Source: Anaerolineales bacterium
GTDB taxonomy: Bacteria; Chloroflexota; Anaerolineae; Anaerolineales; Villigracilaceae
Assembly (NCBI GenBank): GCA_023382575.1
Contig: JAHDWC010000007.1
Coordinates: 1 to 50,765, forward strand
Direction of reading: 5' to 3'
DNA: 50,765 bases
In this document: positions 8,418-17,311 of the stretch, in pieces
Numbering within the stretch: position 1 is the first letter of the stretch
Layout: each line of letters begins with the position of its first letter
Made by a program: the position numbers and the translations under genes
The notes under the pieces: generated by a model
The model's input: the letters and a program-made list of their open reading frames with translations, nothing else
The model's database searches: none
Told to the model about the DNA's origin: nothing

Positions 8418-9146
8418 TCACTTTTCGTACCCCATGCGTTCCAAATACCGGCTTAATTTCTCTGTCAGGATCGCTTTTTGCCCATCCGTATAGGATTCGC
8501 GGAATCTGCCGATCTTGCCCTTGTAGAAATGGAGTCCCTGCTGACTGTCGTTCGCGCCGGGGCGGTATCGCTCGATCACTGCGCGGACCTCGGGCTTGGT
8601 GCTGTCCAGTTTAAGGTAATTTACCAGTTTGGCTGATTCGACATCATAGTTTGTGAGCAGGTCTTCGTAGCGGGCGATGAGCACATTCTTTTCGCCCATC
8701 CAACGCTCCCAGATGTGGACATATTCCAAAATGAAATCCAGACTCTTCTCAAAGTCTGAAAGATGCGAAAAAGCATTGGGACGTCCCTTGGCAAGCGCGC
8801 GCTGACCATAGTCAAAGGCGGAGAGCATCGCATCACGCGGGTCACGATAGATGTAGGTGATACGCAACAAGCCGAAATTAGTCAACAGGCGCGAGGTGCT
8901 TGTCGGCCCGGCGTGAGCTTTGATGACAAACGTATTCCCCATCAACGCAGGCAGGGTCACCATCGCCAACCGGCGCGGAGACAGGACACCGATATTGCAA
9001 TTCACTTCGGTGAGTATTTTTTGCAGTCGATATTTTTCACGAATGTCACGCGCATCGGCACAGCCCGTGGTTTTCATCAGGTCGTGGATGAGGTTATAGT
9101 GCCAGCCCGACCCGGCGCGCGGCATCCCAACAGAGAGAACGATCAT
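8418..9146 (-). CDS. Sulfotransferase
   Basis: 242 residues. The PAPS 5'-phosphosulfate loop G7-M-P-R-A-G-S-G-W-H-Y-N and the 3'-phosphate motif Y100-R-D-P-R-D105 are present, with K76-A-H-A-G-P between them, so this should move sulfate from PAPS to an acceptor hydroxyl. It is shorter than the other four sulfotransferases and more divergent, but ends in the same G-Y-E-K style. Its ATG overlaps the stop of the Wzy-like gene by four bases (ATGA), so the sulfotransferase is co-translated with polymer assembly functions. Acceptor unknown; a sugar of the polysaccharide made here is the natural candidate. Confidence 0.85.
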   Translation of the reverse strand: MIVLSVGMPRAGSGWHYNLIHDLMKTTGCADARDIREKYRLQKILTEVNCNIGVLSPRRLAMVTLPALMGNTFVIKAHAGPTSTSRLLTNFGLLRITYIYRDPRDAMLSAFDYGQRALAKGRPNAFSHLSDFEKSLDFILEYVHIWERWMGEKNVLIARYEDLLTNYDVESAKLVNYLKLDSTKPEVRAVIERYRPGANDSQQGLHFYKGKIGRFRESYTDGQKAILTEKLSRYLERMGYEK

Positions 9147-10603
9147 GAAATTTCCTTGTTTTCGTGGAGTGCAAAGTCCCCAGACTTTGCCGAAAGCCCT
9201 ACGAGAATCCCCGAAATCAACCAGATATTCGGAGTTGTAAACGAGTCCTGGGTGAAATTATACAGGGCGACTGCCACCCACGCAAATACTCCCGCAATTG
9301 CGGCAAAGCGCGCCCAATGCTCCTGACGCTTGAACAGGGAAAGCGTTTCGCCCAGCAGGTTAAATTGGAATGCGATAAATAACACAAAGCCAATCAGTCC
9401 CGTCTCAGCCAGCAAACGCGCATACAGATTCTTCGGGTTTGGATACAACCGGCTCTCAGGACTCAACTGCCTGGCAATTTCTGGAACGGTGGTGAGTGAC
9501 CAATCTGGCAAGTTTTGATAGATGTAAAACCCGCTTCCGCCCAACCCGACACCTGTAAGTGGATACTCCTCAAAAGCTCCCATCGCTGCAAGAGAGTACG
9601 CTCCGCGCGCACCCGCGTTGATATCCACAAGGTATTCACTCAGCGTATCCGCATTAGACTCCCACATGTTTCGGAAGAATTCTTTTTGCCCAAGGAAAAT
9701 AAACGTCCCAGCAATTACACCGACCAAAATCACCAGAATCCCAATCCGCAGGGAGAGAGAAGCAAAACGTCCATCACGAAATCCGTTGATAAACCACGTC
9801 CACATGGAATGCAATACATCACGTCCGAAGAGCAGCAGCATCAAGCCGGAAGTGCCAACCGTGATGAACAGTCCGCCGCGCGAGTAGGTGGCGAGCAACA
9901 CAAGGGTGGATAAAATCAATAAAGCAGGTTCCAGCCATCGCAGCGGTGTGACGCGGTACTTCGTCAAAACAGCAGCAAAAAGGAAGGGAAAAAATGTAGT
10001 CGCGATTTGTCCGGCAAGCCATGCTGGTTCATACGCCAAACCGGAGATGCGATTCGTGCGGACGAGTTCGCGCATCGAAAATGCCAGTTGCCAATGCGTG
10101 ACCATTTCTTTGTCGAGCAAACCCGTGTAAAACGTGACGGCTTGCAAACCACTCCATGCCAGGTCAAGGCATAGACCGGCGAAAATCCATCGGGCGGTGA
10201 AGCGTAGATCAGCTTCGTTTTTGTTCATCCAGACCGCGCTGACAAAAAACGCAATGCCGATGAAAAGCGTCACCAAGGCGCGGATGGCGCGTCCGTCGTA
10301 GGTTTGTCCGCGCATGGGAACCGGATCGATAAGTGAACCAGCGCTGGCGGAGAAAACCGTGAACAATACGAACGCACCCAAGGCGACAAATGCGCCCGCC
10401 CAGTGAAGCGAAATCTTTTTCCGCCAAGCCTGCACGAGCAGCAATGGCAGCAAAAATGCCAGCGGATACAGCGCCAGCGGGCGGACGAGCGTGCTTTCGC
10501 CCAACCCCGGAAACCAGCGAAAACTGGTCACGGGCAGGGTAAGTAACGCTAGTCCCCACAAGAGGCGGGGAAGATTTTCGACGGAGAAGAATGATTTGTT
10601 CAT
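9143..10603 (-). CDS. O-antigen ligase/polymerase-like membrane protein
   Basis: 486 residues with about 11-12 membrane segments and a large periplasmic-type loop before the last helices, the layout of Wzy polymerases and WaaL ligases. The loop ends in E-Y-P-L-T-G-V-G-L-G-G-S, matching the P-x-x-G-x-G region of the Wzy_C family. Such proteins join repeat units or ligate glycans outside the membrane. A Wzz-like gene lies 17 bases upstream and a sulfotransferase overlaps downstream. Whether it polymerises or ligates cannot be told from sequence. Confidence 0.82.
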   Translation of the reverse strand: MNKSFFSVENLPRLLWGLALLTLPVTSFRWFPGLGESTLVRPLALYPLAFLLPLLLVQAWRKKISLHWAGAFVALGAFVLFTVFSASAGSLIDPVPMRGQTYDGRAIRALVTLFIGIAFFVSAVWMNKNEADLRFTARWIFAGLCLDLAWSGLQAVTFYTGLLDKEMVTHWQLAFSMRELVRTNRISGLAYEPAWLAGQIATTFFPFLFAAVLTKYRVTPLRWLEPALLILSTLVLLATYSRGGLFITVGTSGLMLLLFGRDVLHSMWTWFINGFRDGRFASLSLRIGILVILVGVIAGTFIFLGQKEFFRNMWESNADTLSEYLVDINAGARGAYSLAAMGAFEEYPLTGVGLGGSGFYIYQNLPDWSLTTVPEIARQLSPESRLYPNPKNLYARLLAETGLIGFVLFIAFQFNLLGETLSLFKRQEHWARFAAIAGVFAWVAVALYNFTQDSFTTPNIWLISGILVGLSAKSGDFALHENKEIS

Positions 10604-10620
10604 TCAGAAGATTCGATCTG

Positions 10621-11229
10621 TTACTGTCCCATTCGCTTCGGCTTGACGAACAAGACGACAAACACAGCCAGCAGCAAAAATCCGCTCACGCCGGTGAACA
10701 AATAATTAGCAGGAGGAATACTGCGCTCTTTGGGCAAATCTGCGGACTGGGTCACTTCAAGTTTGACGAACTCATTGATATTGCCCGCGGCAATATCCGC
10801 TTGGACAGCTTCGACAAAAGCATTCGCCCAGGCTGAAGCCAATTCTTCCGCTTGGTTTGGGTCATGGTCATCAGCGAAGAAATGCCAACCCGCTTCAGCC
10901 GGTTGCGAGAGATTCAACCTTCCGGCACGGAGTTCTTCAATGGGCGCATCCAATTGTCCCATCACTTCATCTGACCAGGCAATCTCGACGATTTTGCGAA
11001 CTTCACGCTCCAGATAATAGAACTGCTGACGGTCAGTTTCCTGCGGCCAGGCTTGCTCAAGATTGAAATCCACGTTGACGACGGCGCGGGCACGATACGG
11101 CGGCGGCGCAACAAAATAGACTGCCGCGCCAAGCAATGCACCGATCAATGCACCGAGCACCCAAAAGCGCCATGCCTTGAGCAGGCGGATGAGGTCTTCG
11201 AGAGAGGGGGAGGAAAAGAGATAATTCAT
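10621..11229 (-). CDS. Short Wzz-like chain-length protein
   Basis: 202 residues with two membrane helices (about 22-42 and 172-193) enclosing a periplasmic-type region, plus a Pro-rich stretch S-A-D-L-P-K-E-R-S-I-P-P just before the second helix, as in the Wzz family that sets polysaccharide chain length. The periplasmic part is about 130 residues, clearly shorter than in typical Wzz, and no kinase domain follows the second helix. It sits directly upstream of the Wzy-like gene, the expected partner. Confidence 0.75.
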   Translation of the reverse strand: MNYLFSSPSLEDLIRLLKAWRFWVLGALIGALLGAAVYFVAPPPYRARAVVNVDFNLEQAWPQETDRQQFYYLEREVRKIVEIAWSDEVMGQLDAPIEELRAGRLNLSQPAEAGWHFFADDHDPNQAEELASAWANAFVEAVQADIAAGNINEFVKLEVTQSADLPKERSIPPANYLFTGVSGFLLLAVFVVLFVKPKRMGQ

Positions 11230-11258
11230 TTTAGGTCTACAAACTTACCGATCACCAT

Positions 11259-12068
11259 TTATTTCTTTATCCGCCATTTCCACAGCGGACCAATAATCTT
11301 CCTTAAGTAATATTTTGCCACGATTGGCGCAAAAAAACTTCCACCATCGCGATAATGAACACGCAGCATTTCTTTCCAGCCACGCTCATCATTGACATTG
11401 GTTTTGCTCGAAGTATGAATCCGAAAATTTGCCCACGTTTTACCGGGCAGATATTTGATAGGCGCATATTTGGCGATCCGCACCCACAGGTCATAGTCCA
11501 TCGCAAAATAAAAAGATGGATCAAGCGGTCCGAGTTCCTTCCAATATTTTGCGCGAAAGAACATCGTCTGCTGTGGGATGTGGACATACCCGCTTCGCAA
11601 TTTCTGATAATCCGTCTGACGCGAAGCGAACTCGCCAATCACCCGCCCCTGCTCGTCGATGAAATCACAATCCGCGTACACCATCGCCACATCAGGATTT
11701 TCCATCAGGAACAGAACTGCTTCTCCCACAGCTTTGGGATGATAGGTATCATCCGAGTTCAACCATGCAAGGATGTCACCATTGGCGCGCGCAAAGCCCT
11801 TATTGATCGCATCGGTCTGACCCTTGTCCGATTCGCTGACCCACGAGTGGATACGATGCCGATAGTTCCCCGACGACAAACTGTCTGACGCTAAAGTATA
11901 TTTCTTGATAATGTCCACGCTGCCATCGGTCGAACCACCGTCGATAACGATGTATTCGATGTTGGGGTAATCCTGTCGCAGCACAGATTGGATCGTCGCC
12001 TCGAGATACTCAGCCTGATTGAACGATGGCGTGATAATGGAAACAAGGGGCAAGGCGGGCGGCTTCAT
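11259..12068 (-). CDS. Glycosyltransferase family 2
   Basis: 269 residues, GT-A fold. The N-terminal L-V-S-I-I-T-P-S-F-N-Q, D-G-G-S-T-D-G-S, and the metal-binding region A-W-L-N-S-D-D are all intact. It transfers a sugar from a nucleotide donor to a lipid-linked acceptor in the cytoplasm. It is strongly similar over the first 150 residues to the GT2 at 17300-18229, so the two are paralogues. No membrane segment is evident. Donor and acceptor are unknown. Confidence 0.92.
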   Translation of the reverse strand: MKPPALPLVSIITPSFNQAEYLEATIQSVLRQDYPNIEYIVIDGGSTDGSVDIIKKYTLASDSLSSGNYRHRIHSWVSESDKGQTDAINKGFARANGDILAWLNSDDTYHPKAVGEAVLFLMENPDVAMVYADCDFIDEQGRVIGEFASRQTDYQKLRSGYVHIPQQTMFFRAKYWKELGPLDPSFYFAMDYDLWVRIAKYAPIKYLPGKTWANFRIHTSSKTNVNDERGWKEMLRVHYRDGGSFFAPIVAKYYLRKIIGPLWKWRIKK

Positions 12069-12094
12069 AAAGTTTGCTCAATCGTGAGCAGAAG

Positions 12095-13036
12095 TTACTT
12101 CCATTCTTCATCCGAATAAAATGACTCAGACACGCCTTCCGTCAACTTGCGGACGCGGGAAATCTCTTCAGGAGCGAGGATTTTCTTCCAGTTATCAAGG
12201 TTGGCGCGGCTGTCAAGTTTGACAGAATGGGTCTTGTTCTTTGCCAGTTTAGTAGGATTCTCGGAACTGCTCGAGTTTTGGATAATGTCCTTGACGTGCT
12301 CAGTAAAACTCAAGCCTAGGTTTTTATACAAAGCCCGATACCCGCCCATGGGGTCAAGGGAAAGGTCTTCGTGGCGCACCACCTGAAATTGCGGAAAAGA
12401 CTCCTTCGTCGAATGAACGAAGCGATAGATGATCTTCCACAGCAACGCCGCCTGCCCAATGATGTCATCTTTCGGCATGGACTCCATTGCAACGCGGTCA
12501 GCTTCCAAATGATCGCGCATGAAAAGCGGCTGGTTTAGGAAATTATCAAAATCGAAATTCCAACCAAGGCGTTTAAGGCTGCCGACAAATCCGCCGGGGT
12601 GTCGGGCTGTGATAACAACTTGGCAATTGAGTCTCTTTGCAAACCAGGGTGTGGAGAAAACTGCAAATGGGTCTTTGATTAGCGCACGTTGACCATGCAT
12701 GCTGCCATTGAAAAAAATACGGAAGTCACGCCCCATACGCAAAAAGTCTTTGACCGAGCGAAGCGATTTGATCTCCAACAGGAGATGATATTGAAAGTCC
12801 AATAATTCATGAAAAGCTGGCAGATATTCTGCTTCGTTCTCTTCGGTGATGTAGGTGTACCAATGTTTGACGGGCACGCGATACACGCCGGGGCGATGAA
12901 GTACATTGAGCGGCTCACTGATATAGGCAGTATCTGCGTCAGCAGCAAGCATTCTGCCAACCCAGGTGGTGCCACTACGGTGTGAACCAGTGACGAGAAT
13001 GGGGGTTAGTTCATTCGCTGAAGTAATAGAGGACAT
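12095..13036 (-). CDS. Sulfotransferase
   Basis: 313 residues. The PAPS loop is I-L-V-T-G-S-H-R-S-G-T-T-W (13-25), and A-R-H-P-G-G in the middle takes the place of the R-D-P-R-D motif. Ends in F-Y-S-D-E-E-W. It is a different subfamily from the FPKSGTH-type enzymes at 29.3 and 34.4 kb. The ATG is preceded by GAAGAAG and lies 26 bases inside the end of the upstream membrane protein gene, so they overlap in different frames. Expected to sulfate a glycan; acceptor unknown. Confidence 0.83.
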   Translation of the reverse strand: MSSITSANELTPILVTGSHRSGTTWVGRMLAADADTAYISEPLNVLHRPGVYRVPVKHWYTYITEENEAEYLPAFHELLDFQYHLLLEIKSLRSVKDFLRMGRDFRIFFNGSMHGQRALIKDPFAVFSTPWFAKRLNCQVVITARHPGGFVGSLKRLGWNFDFDNFLNQPLFMRDHLEADRVAMESMPKDDIIGQAALLWKIIYRFVHSTKESFPQFQVVRHEDLSLDPMGGYRALYKNLGLSFTEHVKDIIQNSSSSENPTKLAKNKTHSVKLDSRANLDNWKKILAPEEISRVRKLTEGVSESFYSDEEWK

Positions 13037-14456
13037 CTTCTTCTTCCACGGAGATTGCGGTTATCGAATGGACATCGTAGTATTGTGCCGCACATTGGTT
13101 AACCCAGAAATATGAGCGCACATCCAATTCTTTTGTGCCTTCATAACCATCCAGTGCGGGGATGACAAGATCAGTTTCACCTTCGGCTTTGAAGTTGTAG
13201 ATCATGACTTCGCGCTCATCCCAACGCAGGGCGAACAAACGACGGAACTCATGGGTAGCCAAGGGCTGACGCACCATCCAGAAGGGATAAAGCAATACAA
13301 TGGCAGACGTCAGGGCAACTACATAACGAACAAATCTTGGGAACTTCACATAGGATAGCACATATCCGCCACAGATTCCGAGGGCAGATAGGGCAATCGT
13401 CAAAATGAAATGTGCGGGAAAGCGGACGCGTTCCACCGGATAAGACTGTCCATAGGCGCTGGGAGCAAAGGAGGCGAAAATCAGCGCATACGCAAGGATG
13501 GGTATGAGCAGAAAAAGCCAGGCAACACGCGGATTAAAATCGCCTTTTTCACACTCAATAAAAAACAGGAATGAGAGTAAGGTGGAAATTCCGGTTAGTA
13601 CAATGATTGGAAGGGGCAATGTGGTTACAGCAATTCGCAAGAATAACAGGGCATATTCCAATGCGCGGGCGAGAACTCCAATGGGGGTAGGAACTGCCCT
13701 CTCAGGGTTGATGCGGATCGCATTAGCCGGCGAAAATAACATGGCAATCAAAGCAATCAATGCGCCAATGAGCAGGGCGATCATCAATGTCAATGCAGGC
13801 TTGCGGCGCGGGGATTTATCAAAAAGAAAAACCGCTGCAATTGCAACAGAGAGAATGGCAATATGCAGAGCCCCCAACGTTTCGGAAAGTCCGCCAATGA
13901 AGAATGCAAGAAAGGTAAAAAGGACAACCACTGGAGGAGTCGCTTTCCGTTCGTGGACAATATTTACCAGCCAAGCAAAAAGCAGTGTAAAGAAAACAAC
14001 TGGCGTGAGATAGGTGACTTGTCCGGGACGCCAATAGAGAACCTGGAATATATTGGGAGTGGTAAAGAAAGAGAAAAGGACGATAATTTCAGCGGTGAAA
14101 AATAAAATGAGGCGATCAAGTTTCAGGTCGAAAAGCTTATTCAACTCATTAAACAGCCAGTATAGTCCTCCCACCCATACGATGGCATGCAGGGCAGGGA
14201 CGAAGGCGATGTTATCCGGAAAAAGTTCCCAGAATCCCAGCACAAACAGATTGGAAAAACGATTGGACCCAGTTAGGTATTTATCCCAACTGGATGTGAA
14301 GACATCATTGAATTTCAAGTCCACCAACAAACAATAATCATCTGCCATGTAACGGGAAAATATACCCAGGTAAGCATAAACGGCAAGGGTGGTCGTTGTG
14401 GCAAGAATACCAAGCCAGACAAGGTAGGTTAAGATTTTTTTAGAGGGAAAAGACAT
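13011..14456 (-). CDS. Multi-membrane protein, GT-C-like
   Basis: 481 residues from the ATG at 14456; a TTG five codons upstream is the only alternative. About ten to twelve membrane helices with an early acidic motif Y-M-A-D-D-Y in the first external loop, the position where GT-C glycosyltransferases have their catalytic acid pair. It resembles DUF6056-type membrane proteins, which are found in polysaccharide loci but not characterised as far as I know. Likely uses a polyprenyl-phosphate sugar outside the membrane. Its end overlaps the sulfotransferase start. Confidence 0.65.
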   Translation of the reverse strand: MSFPSKKILTYLVWLGILATTTTLAVYAYLGIFSRYMADDYCLLVDLKFNDVFTSSWDKYLTGSNRFSNLFVLGFWELFPDNIAFVPALHAIVWVGGLYWLFNELNKLFDLKLDRLILFFTAEIIVLFSFFTTPNIFQVLYWRPGQVTYLTPVVFFTLLFAWLVNIVHERKATPPVVVLFTFLAFFIGGLSETLGALHIAILSVAIAAVFLFDKSPRRKPALTLMIALLIGALIALIAMLFSPANAIRINPERAVPTPIGVLARALEYALLFLRIAVTTLPLPIIVLTGISTLLSFLFFIECEKGDFNPRVAWLFLLIPILAYALIFASFAPSAYGQSYPVERVRFPAHFILTIALSALGICGGYVLSYVKFPRFVRYVVALTSAIVLLYPFWMVRQPLATHEFRRLFALRWDEREVMIYNFKAEGETDLVIPALDGYEGTKELDVRSYFWVNQCAAQYYDVHSITAISVEEEDVLYYFSE

Positions 14457-14488
14457 TTTATGTTTTATCAATCATCCGTGAAACACGG

Positions 14489-15985
14489 TTAATCTTGCAT
14501 CAAGTTGTAAACCACATACCCATCTCCATCTGCAAAGATGGGATAGGATTCCAACTTTGCTTTGAGAAGGGGTTGGCGGGCGAGGTCGTTGAAGTCGGTG
14601 ACGAGGAAGAGGTCTTTCTTTGCGGTAATCTCTGCGAATTGTTCTTCAAGGTCGCGAGACCCGCCGCGCTCAGTGCTATATAACAGGTCACCGTACGCGG
14701 GCCAAGAAGTAATAGTACGCCAGCCAAAATAGGCGACACGCGCGCCATAATCCTGCGTGAGACCGGCCAAATTATACCCGTCTGTGACGTGACTGATTTC
14801 TGCCCACATGGCGGCTTCGGGACGATAATCGACGGCATTAAGCTGATTGCGCGTGTTCCAAATGACAGCAATGAGACCAAATCCCAAAAATAAGAAAGCG
14901 GAGAAACGCAAGAGTTTTGTGGATGTAAGTTCGGCAAGTTTCGCAAAGAAAAATTCGGCAAGCGGAGCAAGAGACAGCGCCGCAATTGGAATCAACGGCA
15001 GCGAGTAATAGTCATGGGTGGAGATGTGATAGTTAAAGTAAAGCCCAAAGGTGGCGTACCCAATCCAAAGTCCAAGAAGGAAGCGACGCTTTTTCTCATC
15101 AAAGAACAGGAATCCAAGCAAAGCCAGCATCAAGACCAATCCGCCCATGACCAGGTTGAGCATATTCATCCAACCGAGATAATATGAGGGACTCAAAAAT
15201 AGCGTTGGAATAAAACGTCCACTGAATTGCTGACCAAGATACCCGGCAATGAAGATGCCATAGATGAGATACGCCGCGCCGGGCAGGATTCCCAGAAGCG
15301 CCATGACATAGACCTGCGGATTCTTGAGCGCCTCTTTGATGGACCCGCGGCTGAGTACCGCTCCCAAGCCTCCGCCAACAATGAAGAAAACCGCTGGAAA
15401 TTTGATGAAGATGGCAAACCCGCCAAAGAGACCGGCGAGGATCACAAAGATCCATCTCGAGTTATGAGACCATTCCCAGATCGCCCACAGAAATATGATG
15501 ATAAGCATCGTCATGAGCGGATCAGGTTGGAAGCTGCGACTGGCGATGATGGCGTATGGCAGGAAGAGATACACAGCTGTAGTGGCAATAGCTCCATCGT
15601 CTGAGGTGAGGCGACGTGCCAACAAATAGAGAAAGACTCCCCCGATGATCCAAAACGCGAACGAGTAAATGCGTGCGATCCAAACCTGCTCGCCAGTGAA
15701 TTGATACGTCCACGCAACAAGGCGTTCGAAGAATTCCGGCTCGACCGAGGCGCGAAACTTCCATTGCTGGATGGCAAAGGCGCGTTCTTCAGAAGAGACA
15801 TCAGTACGGGTCTCGTAGTACATGCCGCGCGCTTTGAGCGCCGAAAGCAATTGACGAGTGGAATGGAATTCCAGCGGCAGGTCGGTCAGATCGTACAGAC
15901 GGATGGCGATTCCGAGGGCAAAAATGACAAAAAGTGCGATGTTTCGGGCTATTTTTGTGGAGAAAAGGGAGGTCTGTTCCTGCAT
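14489..15985 (-). CDS. GT-C glycosyltransferase (PMT/ArnT-like)
   Basis: 498 residues from the ATG at 15985; a TTG at 16051 would add 22 residues that look non-membrane and unlike the paralogue. About 11 membrane helices. The first loop has D-L-T-D-L-P-L-E-F-H-S-T-R-Q and the second S-R-S-F-Q-P-D-P-L-M, both shared nearly word for word with the protein at 18253-19767. The acidic residues in the first loop fit the GT39/GT83 type that takes a sugar from a polyprenyl-phosphate carrier. The gene is divergent from the peptidase gene at 16057. Confidence 0.83.
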   Translation of the reverse strand: MQEQTSLFSTKIARNIALFVIFALGIAIRLYDLTDLPLEFHSTRQLLSALKARGMYYETRTDVSSEERAFAIQQWKFRASVEPEFFERLVAWTYQFTGEQVWIARIYSFAFWIIGGVFLYLLARRLTSDDGAIATTAVYLFLPYAIIASRSFQPDPLMTMLIIIFLWAIWEWSHNSRWIFVILAGLFGGFAIFIKFPAVFFIVGGGLGAVLSRGSIKEALKNPQVYVMALLGILPGAAYLIYGIFIAGYLGQQFSGRFIPTLFLSPSYYLGWMNMLNLVMGGLVLMLALLGFLFFDEKKRRFLLGLWIGYATFGLYFNYHISTHDYYSLPLIPIAALSLAPLAEFFFAKLAELTSTKLLRFSAFLFLGFGLIAVIWNTRNQLNAVDYRPEAAMWAEISHVTDGYNLAGLTQDYGARVAYFGWRTITSWPAYGDLLYSTERGGSRDLEEQFAEITAKKDLFLVTDFNDLARQPLLKAKLESYPIFADGDGYVVYNLMQD

Positions 15986-15997
15986 AAGGCGGGGGTA

Positions 15998-16003
15998 ATT
16001 GTA
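15998..16003 (-). promoter_or_regulatory. Candidate -10 (TACAAT), near-leaderless
   Basis: On the - strand TACAAT stands 12 bases before the ATG at 15985, with no ribosome site between them. It mirrors the + strand TATAAT at 16039-16044, which also stands 12 bases before its ATG. Confidence 0.4.
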
Positions 16004-16038
16004 ACGTAGTTTTATGAGGGGAAAATTGGGAGCGCGGG

Positions 16039-16044
16039 TATAAT
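16039..16044 (+). promoter_or_regulatory. Candidate -10 (TATAAT), near-leaderless
   Basis: An exact TATAAT is followed by 12 bases of AT-rich sequence and the ATG at 16057. No purine-rich ribosome site fits between, so the mRNA leader would be only about 5-6 bases. Confidence 0.45.
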
Positions 16045-16056
16045 TTTTCAAATTTG

Positions 16057-17004
16057 ATGAAATCCCTCACCCAATCCGCGGAACAGTTCCATGCACTGAC
16101 AGAAGGGCAATGCCGCCCGCAGAATGCGGCGCTGACTTTCATGGTCAGTCAAGATATTCGCGCGTTGGATCAATACTTCCCCATCGTCAACATGCTTTCC
16201 GAGTCACAAACCGAAGCGTTTCACCAACTCATTCGGCAGGTTGCAGAACATCCTCACTTCGACCTGAGACTCATCGGCAAAAACAAAACCGACCTCACCC
16301 ATCAAACACCAAATGTTGTGCGGTATCTCATCGCCGGACATCTCGCGGAAGTTTTCTTCTTTCGACAAAACCTGCTGGCGCGTTTCCTGCACACCCCGCG
16401 TCACTTTCAAATTTACGTCACACCCGAAGCTTTTCAACTGGATGGCGGCGTGAGCGGCGGCTGTTACAGTCCATCACGTCAAAGCATTCAACTCGTCATG
16501 TCGCGCCTGTTCGAAGGCTTCAACGGCACCAAGCCGGGTGTGTGTCCGTTTCTGCACGAGCTGGGGCACATGCTCGATCACTTCGATGCAGGCTCTGGGT
16601 CGATGGGAAGAAGCGAGGGGTTATATCCGGGATTAAGTCCACGCGATGGCGAATGGTTCAATCCGCGCGCGAGAGAACTCTTCATCGCAGGCAAGCGCAT
16701 CGAACTGGACCGATACCGGATGCGACAAACCGGAGATGTCTCTCACCCGATGCCGATTGGGCATCCATATGTGTTTCAAAATGACGGCGAATTCTTAGCC
16801 GGGTATTTGGAGATGTTCTTCCGCAATCCGCATTATTTCGCCGCACAGAACCCTGACCTGTATGCGGCGTACTGTGAACTTTTCGGGTATGATCCACGCA
16901 ACGCCTGGACGGAAGACTTCCCCCACTACGTCAACGCAAACCGGAGCTTTTACCTAAGCGGACAGACGCCATCAAAAACGAGGCTGACGATCCCAAAACT
17001 TTAA
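16057..17004 (+). CDS. M90/MtfA-like zinc metallopeptidase
   Basis: 315 residues from the ATG at 16057. The zincin motif H167-E168-L-G-H171 is followed 74 residues later by E245 in N-D-G-E-F-L-A-G-Y-L-E-M-F-F, a pattern seen in the MtfA family (peptidase M90), where the downstream acid completes zinc binding. The following F-R-N-P-x(7)-N-P-D-L-Y-A-A-Y and Y-D-P also match MtfA. E. coli MtfA is a cytosolic peptidase linked to glucose transport control. This protein has a longer N-terminal region and a larger gap between zinc ligands. No signal peptide or membrane helix, so cytosolic. It is one of few + strand genes in the glycan locus. Confidence 0.75.
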   Translation: MKSLTQSAEQFHALTEGQCRPQNAALTFMVSQDIRALDQYFPIVNMLSESQTEAFHQLIRQVAEHPHFDLRLIGKNKTDLTHQTPNVVRYLIAGHLAEVFFFRQNLLARFLHTPRHFQIYVTPEAFQLDGGVSGGCYSPSRQSIQLVMSRLFEGFNGTKPGVCPFLHELGHMLDHFDAGSGSMGRSEGLYPGLSPRDGEWFNPRARELFIAGKRIELDRYRMRQTGDVSHPMPIGHPYVFQNDGEFLAGYLEMFFRNPHYFAAQNPDLYAAYCELFGYDPRNAWTEDFPHYVNANRSFYLSGQTPSKTRLTIPKL

Positions 17005-17017
17005 ACCGGAGCGGCTT

Positions 17018-17311
17018 ATGAAACAGGATGAGTTCGTGATATTTGCCGAGTTGGACAGGGAGAAATTCGAAGACATCCTCGAAAGGCTGATGAAGTTCTT
17101 TCAGATGGTTCAGTTTGGCAGGCAGGGCGATGACTGGATCTGGGTACACTTCCCCGATGGTAAGATCGACATCGACACCTTCACTTCAGAGCATTTGCAG
17201 GTCAAGGGCAAAAAGACCCAGCAAAAATCTGCCAAGGAAATCCTGGATTATTTGGAAAGGGATTGGATTTTGAAAAAGTTCAATCCGCCGCAGGCAGACT
17301 TAACTCGATAA
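17018..17311 (+). CDS. Small protein of unknown function
   Basis: 97 residues; I do not recognise a family. It is highly charged and probably a compact alpha/beta protein: a strand with V-I-F-A-E-L, a helix rich in E, R and K (12-30), two strands around W-I-W-V-H-F, then a Lys-rich loop and a C-terminal helix with L-D-Y-L-E-R-D-W. The ATG at 17018 is 13 bases after the peptidase stop, and CCGGAGCGG upstream can serve as ribosome site, so it belongs to the same transcription unit. Its end overlaps the convergent GT2 gene by 12 bases. Confidence 0.65.
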   Translation: MKQDEFVIFAELDREKFEDILERLMKFFQMVQFGRQGDDWIWVHFPDGKIDIDTFTSEHLQVKGKKTQQKSAKEILDYLERDWILKKFNPPQADLTR

